Origin: Dactylorhiza incarnata
Taxonomy: Eukaryota; Streptophyta; Magnoliopsida; Asparagales; Orchidaceae
DNA length: 64,000 bases
Assembly (NCBI GenBank): GCA_033032865.1
Contig: JAWHQI010000121.1
Coordinates: 6,138,001 to 6,202,000 of the forward strand
Reading direction: 5' to 3'
Part shown: one piece after another, positions 33,427-43,894 of the stretch
How the letters are laid out: each line of letters starts with the position of its first letter
Position numbering within the stretch: the stretch's first letter is position 1
Made by a program: the position numbers and the translations under genes
Notes under the pieces: model-generated
Told to the model about the DNA's origin: nothing
Databases searched by the model: none
What the model saw: the letters and a program-made list of their open reading frames with translations, nothing else

Positions 33427-33690
33427 GGTGATGGATTTTATTTTCTCACCTTACTCCAATTTTTTGTAAATGTATATGCTTAGGAAAATGATGAATTTTA
33501 TCCTCACATTTTCCACGCCATATAATTTTTTTTAAATTCTCTTCTAATAAAAACCTAAAATGTATATGTTTAGGAATAATGAATTTTTTCCTCTTACTCC
33601 ATGCCATATAATCTTTTAGATGATTTTGGGTGCATATGTTTAGGGAATAATGAATTTAATCATCTTATTCCCATGACATATGATCTTTTA
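33427..33690. repeat. Imperfect tandem repeats in AT-rich sequence
   Basis: Three to four degenerate copies share ATGTATATG(C/T)TTAGGAA, AATGATGAATTTT or AATAATGAATTT, TCCTC or CTTATTC, and CCATATAATCTTTT. Spacing is roughly 70-90 bp. Confidence 0.65.
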
Positions 33691-34560
33691 AAACTTTTTT
33701 TTGTATGTGCCAACAAAGGGTATGGTAGAGAAAAATTTATTGCTTATAAATTAAATTATTTTGAGAGCAAATTCTAGTAAATTGATATTTTCTAAGATCT
33801 AAAATGCTAGAAGAAAATATAATAGAAATCTAAGGAGGTTTAGCAAATTTACTACAAAGCGAAGTTATTTAAACTAAGAAGAGAAGTCATGCTAAATAGG
33901 TTCTCTCATCAAATTAAAATCATTAAATGAATCTTAAAATAAGATTACCTAAAATTTAAATTTAACAAACTATGATAAAACAAAATTTTAGCCAATTAAG
34001 AAAAATAAAAATGCTTATAAAAATTCTCAAATAGATTTCAAGAAATAACAAAAAAAACAAGTATGGGTTTATAAAAAAGAAAATATTTGGTTTTATATTC
34101 TAAGTTTTTCATATATATATTTTTTTTATTTTTGATATTATCTTTTTTTTTTTGAATTTTTGATATTATTATTATTTTTTGAATTTTTGATAATAATAAT
34201 AATAATAGCAAAAGAAACTAGTTTTAATCCTACCTTTTTTTTTACTCCTGGACTTCCCGAGGTATACCCCGTGAAGGGTTCTCACCGGTACAAGGAGGTG
34301 TGCTTGATGATAACCCAAACGTCCCTTTCCAAGATATTAGATTTTCGATTATCTAATTTTTTATTTTGGGGGTTTTGAAAGTGTTTGAATAAAAGAAAAT
34401 ATAAGAAAATATTTTTTTTTGAAGATTTTCTAAGCTAAAACAAAAAAGGAATGTAGGATAAAAGAGAAGGAAAGAGAGGGGGAAAGAAGGCGTCCCTGAT
34501 TATGAAATTTTTGGGTGGGACTCGCAGGGTTCCTGCAAAATATGTTAAAACAAAAAAAAA

Positions 34561-35222
34561 ATGATAACTTTGGGGTGCCTCCCAAAAGTGCTTTGTTTAA
34601 GGTCGTGTAGCTTGACCCATTTGGCGCTCACATTATCAGTGGAAGTAATATTGATTCACTCTTCTTGTTAGATAATTCTCCTGGAGGATACAAGTTAAGA
34701 CAGTGCACGTTCACTTTGAAGGAGCCTTTTTCCGGGTGGGATATGAGAGCTGTCCCACATGACCAAGCCTCTTTAACGGTAAAATGGTCGAACCATCAAG
34801 ATTTTCGCTTTCCCGAGAAAAGGTGAAGACGGGAGTTATAAAGGAGGATAAGATAACACGACAAAAAAGTTTTTGGAATTTTTATACTTTTATCATGGTA
34901 AACCTTTGTTCGCTCCATATAAAATTTGTTACTTTCGTACACGTTCGTGCGCCACTCATCTAGTTCATTTATTTGAAATTTTCTTTGCTCCGCTGCTAAC
35001 GTGGAATCAAGGTTTAAAAATTTAAGCTCCTAGAATGCGCGGTGCTCTAATTCGACCAGAAGGTGGAAAGCCTTGCCATAAACCAATCGATACGGTATAC
35101 AACCGATTGCGGTCTTGTACGTTGTTCGATAGACCCATAACGCATCATCAAGCTTAAGTGCCCAATCCTTCTTATTATGAGTGACAGTTTTTTTCTAAAA
35201 TCCGCTTTAATTCTCGATTCAA
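34561..35222 (-). pseudogene. pol: Athila-type integrase C-terminus (remnant)
   Basis: Minus-strand reading gives [10 protein letters not shown], then after one extra A in a run near 35190 the Athila signature [37 protein letters not shown], further LLYNSRLHLFSGK and FKVN, and finally KALLGGTP (34571-34594). These are the last 200 or so residues of Athila integrase. The wording differs clearly from Tat integrase. Stops occur at several points. The RNase H and integrase core expected upstream are absent: the next codons are Tat reverse transcriptase. Confidence 0.75.
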
Positions 35223-36020
35223 GATAGCCTTCATCTTATCGGGGTTTGGCTCCAACCCCTCCGGAGTAAGGAGATGACCAAGAAACTTTCCTTTGCTAAC
35301 GGAAAAAATGCATTTCAATGGGTTCAACCTCATATTGAAGGTTTGGAGGGTTGCGAATGTTTCATTAAGGTCATTAAGGTGAGCTGAGAAAAGATTGCTT
35401 TTAATTAGAAGATCATTGACATAAACTTCTAAATTTCTTCCTTTTTGTGTTTTAAAAACCGTGTCCATCATTTTCTGATAGGTGGCACCGACATTCTTTA
35501 GCCCGAAAGGCATGACTAGGTAGCAAAAACATTCATCATTTTTGATGAATGAGGTGTGAGGGATATCAGGCTTATATATTCTTATTTGATGATAACCAGA
35601 GAATGAATCTAAAAAACTCATGCAAGAAAATTCCACCGCAGAATCAACTAAAGAATCTATCAGAGGCAACGAGTTGCAATCTTAAGGGAAAGCTTTATTA
35701 AGTTTAGTGAAGTCCACACACATCCGGCATTTTCCACCAGATTTTTTTACCATTACAACATTTGATACCCAGTCAGGGTATTGAATCTCTTGAACAAATT
35801 TTGCCTTCAGCAACTTCTCTACTTCCTCCCGAATAGGTTGCGCCAAGCTCATCACCACAGCTCTTTTCTTTTGCTTAGCATGAGCAAAAGCTGGATCAAT
35901 ATTGAGGTGGTGGAAAACGACGTCTGGATCAACTCCTGGCATATCATCTGCTAACCAAGCAAATATATCCTGGTTCTGCTAGAGGCAAGCAGTGAGTTGA
36001 TTCTTCTCTTTTTCAGATAA
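35219..36020 (-). pseudogene. pol: Tat reverse transcriptase, truncated
   Basis: The RT start DIFAWLADDMPGVDPDVV is in the same frame as YPDWVSNVVMVKKSGGKCRMC (to 35682) and, after a TAA in KAFP-stop-DC, as DSFSGYHQIRIYKP, VMPFGLKNVGATYQKMMD and FLGHLLTPEGLEPNP (35175-35669). The catalytic YVDD is YVND, so the first catalytic Asp of the pair is lost. The sequence stops after KAIL at the junction to Athila integrase. Confidence 0.82.
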
Positions 36021-36892
36021 ATCAGCATTGATTGAAAGTTTTCTGTTTCATCTTCATTGCTGATGGGCATAGCTTGGGTTGCTTGGGCAGGTTCCAAGTG
36101 AACTCCATCTTTCATCTCTTCTTCTGCAACTTCTTCCACAGCTTTATCTAGATTGGAGATTTGGGAGAACGAGGAGGCTTCAGCTACCTGAGAGGGAGAA
36201 GATTCAGTCATATTAACTAACTTAACATAACATTCCCAAGCTTTCATTGGATCGCTCCTAACTCGGTATTGTTTACCATTTAAGGCAAACTTCACAGTAA
36301 GATGGTAAGTGGAAACCACTGCTTGGTACTCATTCATTATCGGCCTCCCAAAAATTGCGTTGCAGCTACTAGGAGCTTAAATGACTATGAACTTGACCAA
36401 CTTCGTAATGCCTCCAAGCGTCACTGAGAGAGTGACGTTTCCTTCCACTTCTTTCTTCTCTCCATAGAAACTGTAGAGCGGCCCTTCGGTGGAAAGAAGA
36501 GTCTTCCCGGTCTTCAGGGCCTCGAAAGCTGGTTTGAAAAGAAGATTTACTGAACTTCCAGTATCAATCAAAATATTTTCAGCCATATTATTTTCAATGA
36601 CCTCCTTTATAACGATAGCGTCGTTGATGGGATTGGCGGTAGGAGGGAGGTCTTCTTGCCCGAAAGTAACCATTCCTCGAACCGGAGCAGAGGAGGTAAC
36701 TGCAACTTCTGATATAAAAACTCTGGCCAAGCTGGCCTTCTTCGAGGATTCTATCCCTACTCCCCCGTGGATGTAAAATAGGTAACTTAAGGTTCCCTCA
36801 TCGTTTGCATCCATGCACTCATTGGGATGACCAACATTGCCAAGGTGGCCAACGTCGTTGACTTCTCCGCATTCCCAGTGGACATATGCCAC
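35951..36892 (-). pseudogene. pol: Tat aspartic protease region
   Basis: The protease motif ENILIDTGSSVNLLF is followed by FEALK, LGGITKLVKFIVI, a TAA (36377), then APSSCNAIFGRPIMNEY in the same frame, a pattern typical of Tat proteases. A linker rich in Glu follows. A frameshift around 35980-36020 separates it from RT. Confidence 0.78.
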
Positions 36893-38434
36893 TTCCTAGC
36901 TCTTGGAGGTGGAGGATTTAGAAGGATCAGCTTTTTCCACTAGCCCCTACAACTTTCCCTCCTTCACAAGCTTCTCCACCAACATCCGGAGAGCCCTGCA
37001 ATTTTTTGTCAAGTGACCTTTCTCCCTATGATGCTCATAATAGAGAAAAGGGTTCCTGAATTTGGGTTCTGATTGCATTGGGGCTAGCCTTTTGTAAAAA
37101 GCCTGCTTCTGGAGGACCTAGATTACCTTACTCATTGGGATATTGAGTTCGGTAAATGATTCTTGGGAATCATTAAAAGAATGCTGAGGAAGTGGAGGAG
37201 GTAGCTGAATAAAGTGAATCTGATGAACTGGGACTTGATGGGGAGTTGGGGTGACTGGAGCTGGTAACAGAGGTACTTGGGGCTGGAACTGTTGATGCCC
37301 CTGGTAAGGTTGGTGATGACGGAAATTCCTTCCTCTTCGGTTTGGAGGTTGGAAATCTGGACACGACGGCTTTGATTATGGAGGAGATGGAGGAAAACCC
37401 ACGGAGCCTTTCTGAACTGCCTTGCATGACAAATTGGAGACATAGACGGGGTTATTAACTTCCCCTTCTATGAACCTATTTGCAACGCTGATCAGTTCTT
37501 GATAAGAATTTGGCTCTCTAGTTGTGACCTCAAACTTGAGAGGTCCCTCCTGCAAACCATTTATCAAGGCTACTAAATATAATAAGAAATCAACGTCCCT
37601 TATTCCCAAAATACCTCTCTAGAATCGATCAATGAAGCGAGCTGTAATCTCGCCTTCATTCTTTTTAATCTTGAAGAGGGCCGCAGGACCACTCTTCCTT
37701 TTCTTTGAGGTAGCAAGCCTCAAAACAAGCTCCTGCCTCAAAACAGCAAAGCAAGAGATGGACTGGGGAAGAAGATTATAGAACCACCCCCTTGCCTGCC
37801 CATCCAGAGAAGTGATCAACAATTTGCGCTTCATCGCATCTGAGAGAGTTCTTAGTGCGACTGCGGATTCAAAAGCTTGAGGATGGGAATTGGAATCGCT
37901 CTCTCCAGCAAAGATAGGCATTCTTGGTTCTCTAAAACCATGGGGAGATGGCTCCCATCGGATCCTATCAGAAAACAGAGAGGGCTCTTCTACTTCATAG
38001 ATAACAGAATAAAAGAGAGGAGCAACAGCGGGAGCTGGAGGATAGACATAATCCTCCTGGAAATTTAAGGCTCGAGCTGGAGACCCCTGGGTTGCTCCCC
38101 TAAAAAAAGCTTGACGGGCGGCGAACTCTTCACCTTGAGATCGCTTGCGAACAACGGGCTGAGGTATCTAGCGGTCTATAGGATGACTGACAGCAAAGCA
38201 ATCTGGGGTCGTGACCTGATCGGCTTGAGGCGTCAATCTCTTGGAAAGCTCGAATAGCATTTGATTCATGGACTCAAACTTCCGAGCGGCCTCCTGGCAA
38301 TCTTAAGCGGCCTCCCGGCGGGCTTAGGCGAGGTGAAGCTCCATTTGAAGCTCAAGAGCTTTTAAATAGGTCACAGCTACTAGAGAAGGGAGATGGCCGA
38401 CAGACTGACTTGTCTGACCATCGTGGTTTGACAT
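36893..38434 (-). pseudogene. gag: Tat gag
   Basis: The likely ATG is at 38432-38434. The gag core is SDAMKRKLLITSLDGQARG, WFYNLLPQSISCF, LVLRLATSKKRK, FIDRF, and then after a stop LVALINGLQEGPLKFEV. A zinc-binding-like HHREKGHLTKNC lies near 37000-37040. Stops and frameshifts are frequent (for example within 38160-38330 and at 37610-37618), so this is a pseudogene. Confidence 0.72.
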
Positions 38435-38492
38435 CTTGAAAATCTATTGATTTCACCTGGACTCTTCAGATTTGAAGGTCGCGTGTTCGTTC

Positions 38493-39039
38493 TGTTGATA
38501 CAAAAATTGTACCTCCAAAACTCACACTAAAAGGGATGGGAAAAAACTGTGAAGTGCAGGTTACTTGAGATAAAAGATGCCAGAGGGGAGACCTCTGGAG
38601 AGAAGAACTGCTTCAATTAATCTCAAGAGAGGTTACAGGATGGAGGTCTAGAGCAAGCCAGGGGAAGAGGTAGAAAAGTGCCTGAATTCGAGACCGCTTA
38701 CACAGGTTGTAAGCTGGAGCCTTGAAGCCCAAAAGTCCATTTCCAGGTACCCCTACCCCTCTATTTATAGAAGCAGAGGCTGCCCAAATGGGCAGATCCA
38801 AAAACTACGGGATACCCGGGATACAGGAGAGCTGGGGCAGAGAAAGGGGGTGCAAATAACAAAAAATTAAAAAGAGACCAGACCACGCGGTCTGGCTGTC
38901 TGACTGGAACTTGATCGTCGGTGCCTTTGTAGAAACCATTGGATGAGACGCAGGCGACTTGGGCGGTCTCGCAAACCTGAGACCGCTGGAAAGGACCATT
39001 CTGACTTGTGAATAGAGGTCGCGGATTTCCGGGAAAACA
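38493..39039 (-). repeat. Tat 5-prime LTR (about 547 bp)
   Basis: Starts TGTTGATAC and ends GGGAAAACA on the plus strand, giving TGTT...AACA ends. The minus strand has CTATAAATAGGGG, a TATA box, at 38757-38769, and AGACCGC/GCGGTCT motifs at 38870-38990. The outer edge is inferred from the return to S4 coding sequence. I cannot identify the primer site with confidence. Confidence 0.6.
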
Positions 39040-39116
39040 CTTTGTTCTTTTGTATATTTCTCCCAGATTGGTAGCCATCCTCTTGCCCCTCTTCCTCTTC
39101 CTTTAAAGTTCCCTCC
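39040..39116 (-). pseudogene. S4 3-prime ORF, distal piece
   Basis: Continues in frame from GRPPFIGRGYGG (56085 and above) across the S2 insertion: NFKGRGRGARGWLPIWEKYT, then KEQ and the Tat LTR edge. The Arg/Gly-rich segment is like RNA-binding tails. Joining the two pieces across one CCTCC copy restores one reading frame, which confirms the insertion site. Confidence 0.65.
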
Positions 39117-40570
39117 TGTTGTTTGTGGAACGAACACCTAGAGGGGGGGTTAGGTGTTTTTACCATTTTCAATAAGTTAGAGTGGTTAGCAGAATAAATC
39201 AACAGTACCACACACAAATAGAGAGCACAACACAGTAAAACACACAGCGATCAATAGAGGTTCCTCAAGACCGGGTGTCTTGAGTAGTCCTCTGTCCCTC
39301 TGCGCCTACCCAGCGATCCGCAAGGCTCGGCAATCTCCACCAAAAACTTCAGGCCCGCAAGCCTTACAACACGGACCCGCAAGTCCAACAGCCTAGGACC
39401 TCAAGCCCCTACTGCCCCCGAGCCCGCAAGCTCGACACTCAGGCCCTCAAGCCCTACAACCAGGACCCGCAAGTCCTAACATCCTAGGCCCGCAAGCCCC
39501 TACTGCCCCCAAGCCCTCAAGCTCGACAAATCGCACCCGCAAGTGCACTGCCTAGGCCCTCAAGCCTCACAGCCCTCCAGCCCTCAAGCTAGACAATATG
39601 GACCGCAAGCCTTACAAGAAATAACAGAAATTAACTGTTTCTTCTGCCTGATGTTGATCGGCAACCTTGTCCTGATGAAGATCGACCTCGTGAGTTTGAA
39701 GAAGAAGCTTCTGAATCGGATCTTGAAAGCACGATTCTTCTTCAAATCTTTCTTAGCCAGATGTGGATTGGCTTCTTAGCAGTCGATGAGGATGACTGCT
39801 TCTTGTTATCTTCTTCTTTTTCTCCGCAAAGAATGATGTCCCTTAATCTTTTTGGCACAGCAGCGGGATTCTTTTTCACAAGTAAGATGAACGCTCGAGA
39901 GAGTTTTCTAGGGCATTCTCGTTCCCTTTTATAGGACTACGAGAACCCCAACGGTCTTCTGTGAAAAGATCTTTAGGTGTCATATCAGCATCCCTTAACG
40001 GCACGCGCTGATGTCTCCATTAATTGTGACCACGCGCTGATTGGACAATCAGGCGGAAGGAATAAATGTTGACGGCGCGACAGCAACTTTTGATTCTGTC
40101 TCAACGATATTTTCATCGTTCTTACGTCATGGAGTATATCACGACGATATGTCTTTGTCAGTGCCTTGTGCTGTGCCAAGCCTTCAACTCTTCTTGCTTC
40201 AGTTTCTGATGCTCGTATGTCGACGATACGAGGCATACTGGTCTTCCTGCATATACGACGATATGTTGTACTTGTTTGTGTCGCTGAGACCTTCCTTCTT
40301 CTGTCTATCGTCGTAATCGCAGGGTTCTTTGACGATGATACTTCATTCTTCTCGATGACATACTGTACTTTGACAGTTGCTCTGCCCTTTGCCATGCTCA
40401 TCATTCCGATGACAAACATACTCTGTCGAAGGCATCACCTGTACTTCTTGACGAGATGCACTTATATTTTTCTGAGATTATGAACTAGAATTGTGATCAA
40501 ATACATAGTGAAGTATTCTTGATAAGATGACTTTTTCAAATCAGGAATCATGTGGGCATGATTCCCAACA
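39117..40570 (-). repeat. S2 3-prime LTR (1454 bp)
   Basis: Starts TGTTGTTTGTGG, ends TTCCCAACA. The U5 box has seven G (39141-39147) against about fourteen in the partner. A run of CCCTCAAGC/CCCGCAAG repeats occupies 39345-39615. The TATA box (TATAAAAG, minus strand) is at 39926-39933. U3 carries a cluster of CGACGATA/CGTCGT motifs (40080-40440). No gene inside. Confidence 0.93.
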
Positions 40571-40939
40571 ATCTACCCCTATTTAAAGAAGTCAGAATCT
40601 TAATGCAAGACTACTTCTCTTGATAATAGACATCATAATCTTAAAGAAAATCTGAAAGAACTTAGCTGGGCTCCCCCTGCCTTCAGAGTGTCTTTAGCTT
40701 AGCTCCCCCTTGCTTAGCTCCCCCTTGCTTGGATGTCTCTTCTTTGCACACCCTGCTTTCAGGGTGTCTTTGAATACATCATGCTTAGCTCCCCCTTGAT
40801 TGGAAGTCTCTTCTTTGCTTACCAACTCTCCCCCTTTCTGACTTCTTGCCTTCTGCATCTCCATTTCTCCCCCGTACTGACTTTTTCCCTGCAGATTATC
40901 TTTACTCGAGCAGCAGATTAGAGAAGAATAAGGTAGAAG
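40571..40939 (-). other. S2 3-prime untranslated region with multiple polypurine tracts
   Basis: On the element strand AGGGGGAG-type tracts occur six times (near 40671, 40702, 40718, 40789, 40827 and 40867), a known hallmark of Sireviruses. The tract next to the LTR is a weaker AAATAGGGGTAGAT. Confidence 0.85.
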
Positions 40940-42415
40940 TTACTCAAAGTTCAACATCCCAAATTGGAATTTGAAGAAGTTAAACTTAGCTTCATCTAGG
41001 GGCTTTGTAAAGATATCAGCCACCTGTTTGTCTATGGAGACAAATTCAAGGGTAATATCTGCGTTTTCAACATGCTCCCTGATGAAGTGATACCTGATCT
41101 CAATATGCTTAGTCCTGCTGTGAGATACAGGATTCTTAGTAATTGAGATTGCACTAGAAGAGTCACAAAACAGGGGTGTTTTGGTCATCTTTAGATTGTA
41201 GTCTTCGAGTTGATGTTGAATCCATAGCAGTTGAGCACAGTAGCTCCCTGCAGAGATGTACTCGGATTCTGCTGTGGAGATCGCCACACTTGTCTACTTC
41301 TTGTTGTTCCATGAGATTAGTCTTCCACCCAGGAATTGGCATGTCCCTGGGGTACTTTTTCTGTCCTCCTTGCATCCTGCATAATCTGCATATGAGTAGC
41401 CAGTCAGTTCATATTCATTGTTCCTAGGGTACCATAGGCCGAGATTTGATGTACCCTTAAGGTATCTTAGGATTCTCTTGACAGAGACATGATGAGATTC
41501 TTTAGGGTTCACCTGATATCAAGCATAGAAACATGTAGCAAACATTATATCAGGCCTACTGGCAGTAAGATAAAGCAGAGAACCAATCATGCATCTGTAC
41601 TTGGTTTCATCAAAGGGAATCCCCTTCTCATCCATGTCCAGAGACACATTGGTTCCCATTGGAGTCTTCATTGAAGAAGCACTCTCCAATCCAAATTTCT
41701 TGACTAGCTCTCTAGTGAATTTGCTCTGGGAGATGAAGATACCATCTTCAGATTGTTTCACTTGGAGACCTAGGAAGTATTTGAGCTCACCCATGCTACT
41801 CATTTCAAACTTTCCCTGCATCAGGTTAGCAAACTTTCTGCAGAGATTGTTATCTGTAGAGCCAAAGATAATGTCGTCAACATAGATCTGTACTAGTAGT
41901 ATCTGGCCCTTTACTTCTCTGAGGAACAATGTCTTATCAATCTTTCCCCTTAAGAACTTGTTCTCAATTAGAAAGCTTGACAGAGTCTCATACCAGGCTC
42001 TGGGTGCCTGTTTTAAGCCATAAAGGGCTTTTCTAAGAAAGTAAACATAGTCAGGATGAGTAGAGTCAATAAAACCTGAAGGCTACTCTATATATACTTC
42101 CTCTTTAAGGTCACCATTGAGAAAGGCTGACTTTACATCCATTTGGTAGACTTTGAAGCCTTTGAATGTTGCATAGGCTAGGAACAATCTGATTGCTTCC
42201 AGTCTGGCTACTGGAGCAAATGTCTGATCATAGTCGATTCCCTCCTCTTGTCTGTAGCCTTTTGCTACTAATCTTGCTTTGTTCTTGGTGATGACTCCAT
42301 TTTCATCCATTTTGTTCCTGTAGACCCATTTGGTTCCTATGATGTTGTGTCCTTGAGGTCTTGGAACCAATTTCCACACTTTACATCTTTGAAACTGATT
42401 CAGTTCTTCCTGCAT
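40940..42415 (-). pseudogene. pol: S2 pol: reverse transcriptase and RNase H
   Basis: One frame throughout: RT start [46 protein letters not shown], then a TAG (42083) where the QPxGF Gln should be; KALYGLKQAPRAWYE; YVDDIIFGSTD; SYL-type block YFLGLQVKQSEDG; a TGA (41519) in YA-stop-YQV; RNase H DYAGCKEDRKSTPG; a TAG (41294) in KK-stop-TSVA; AESEYISAGS; SRTKHIEIRYHFIREH; end at 40940. All three stops fit CAG or CGA codons changed by one C-to-T step. Confidence 0.9.
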
Positions 42416-43889
42416 TGCAGCAATCCAAAATGGATCCTAATTTGCTTCCTCAAATTTCTTGGGTTCAACTTGAGAAAGAAAACTCAGGTACAATGCTTGA
42501 TTTGCAGCTCGACTTCTTGTCAGCACGCCTTGGTTGACCTGTCCTATTATCTTCCCTTAAGGATGATCTATAACTTGTCTCAGTGTAGTTGGCAGAATTC
42601 TGGGGGTATCTTCAGGTGCATGTGGTTCAGGTTGCACCTCGTCTGCTGGTTCTGGATCTTCGATAGTGTCGAAGTCATGCTCAACTTCCACTGTCCTAGC
42701 TTTATTTTCTGCTGAGGTTACTGCTTGGTCACCAATGCATAGGTTCTCCATCTTCTCTTCTGTGCCTGCATTCACTAGAGAACTTGACCAGCCACTTTGA
42801 ATGAGGCTTGTCTCATCAAAAATGACATGCACAGATTCTTCCACTGCTTGAGTATTTAGGATGTATACCCTGTAAGCCTTGCTAGAAGAGCTGTATCCAA
42901 TGAAAATACCCTCACTGCTTTTCTCAGCAAACTTGGTTAGTTTGGATTTCCCATTATTAAGAACATAACATTTGCTTCCAAAAATCCTGAAGTAGGATAA
43001 GGTCGATTTTCTGCCTTTCATTAGCTCATAGGGAGTTTTCTTGTGATTTTTGATGATTGAGGCCCTGTTTATCACATGACAGGCTGTGTTGACAGCCTCT
43101 GCCCAGAAGTATTCTGGTAAGGAGGAGTCACTTAGCATTGTTCTACTTGCCTCAATCAAGGTTCTGTTCTTCCTTTCTGCAACTCCATTCTGTTGAGGAG
43201 TTCTAGGAGATGAGAATTCTTGGGAGATACCCAATTCTTGACAAAATTCTGTCATGGCTCCAGACTGAAATTCTGTCCCATGGTCACTTCTGAATTTAAC
43301 CACAGTACAGTCCATCTCATTCTGGATTTGCCGGACAAAATTTTTCAAGATATTTAGAGTATCGGATTTCCTTTTGAGGAAGAACACCCAAGTGAACCGT
43401 GAGTGATCATCAACAATTACAAGGGTGTAGGCCTTCCCTCCTAAGCTAAGAACTGACATAGGACCAAACAAATCCATGTATAGTAGAAACAAGCACATAA
43501 TTGACTCTTTGTTAGAAATGCTTTTAAGGTTGGTCCTAGTTTGCTTTCCAAGCTGGCAAGCCTAACAGGGACCATCTTTGATGCACTTAATGTTAGTTCC
43601 ATTCCTAACTAAGTCTTGTGAGAAAAGCTTGCTTATTGTCTTATAGTTGATGTGAGCAAGTCTCTTGTGCCATTGTACATAAAGAGCTTCTTTATCATCA
43701 GCCACAAGACAGATAGGCATGGAAGAATTTGTATTAAGAAAATTTAAACAATAAATATTACCACTCCTAGTGCCAGTTAAGGTAGCCTCAGAATCTAAGG
43801 ACTTCTTAATAAGGCACTTATCCTTGTGGAAAGTAATGATAAAGCCAAAATCACAAAATTGACTTATGCTTATGAGATTGTGTTTTAAT
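42416..43889 (-). pseudogene. pol: S2 pol: integrase and GAG-pre-integrase zinc site
   Basis: From the S3 edge the frame reads [11 protein letters not shown], the zinc site VQWHKRLAHINYKT with C-stop-ACQLGKQ (TAG at 43562), then the integrase core: [40 protein letters not shown]. The core is open from 43498 to 42557. A TAA (42557) and a TAG (42437) interrupt the spacer before RT, again without a frame change. The protease half lies beyond S3 at 52184-52402. Confidence 0.9.
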
Positions 43890-43894
43890 CCCTC

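Larger units (their letters stand above)
31441..34560. other. AT-rich retroelement 3-prime region, probably of the Athila remnant
   Basis: No coding capacity. It follows, on the minus strand, the end of the Athila integrase and the conserved KALLGG(T)P box at 34571-34594. Contents: a GA microsatellite (32263-32322); CACGCCCGTGACC-type inverted motifs (32450-32850); and imperfect tandem units of about 70-90 bp around TTTAGGAATAATGAATTTT (33427-33690). An env-like ORF as found in full Athila elements is not seen, and I could not place a 3-prime LTR with confidence. Confidence 0.5.
35219..39039 (-). mobile_element. Tat-lineage Gypsy element, 5-prime half
   Basis: Minus-strand Gypsy with 5-prime LTR (38493-39039), gag, protease and RT. 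It ends abruptly within RT, fused to Athila integrase. Lineage rests on RT wording (MPGVDPDVVFHHLNIDP, GLKNVGATYQ, EGLEPNPDKMKAIL) and gag. The outer LTR edge at 39039 lies in an ORF of S4; the adjacent CTTTG would be one target copy, but the other has been lost. Confidence 0.72.

Noticed and set aside
40041..40483. Overlapping 91-105 codon ORFs duplicated at 55550-55992
   Set aside because: They lie inside the two S2 LTRs, which explains the duplication; no protein motif is seen.
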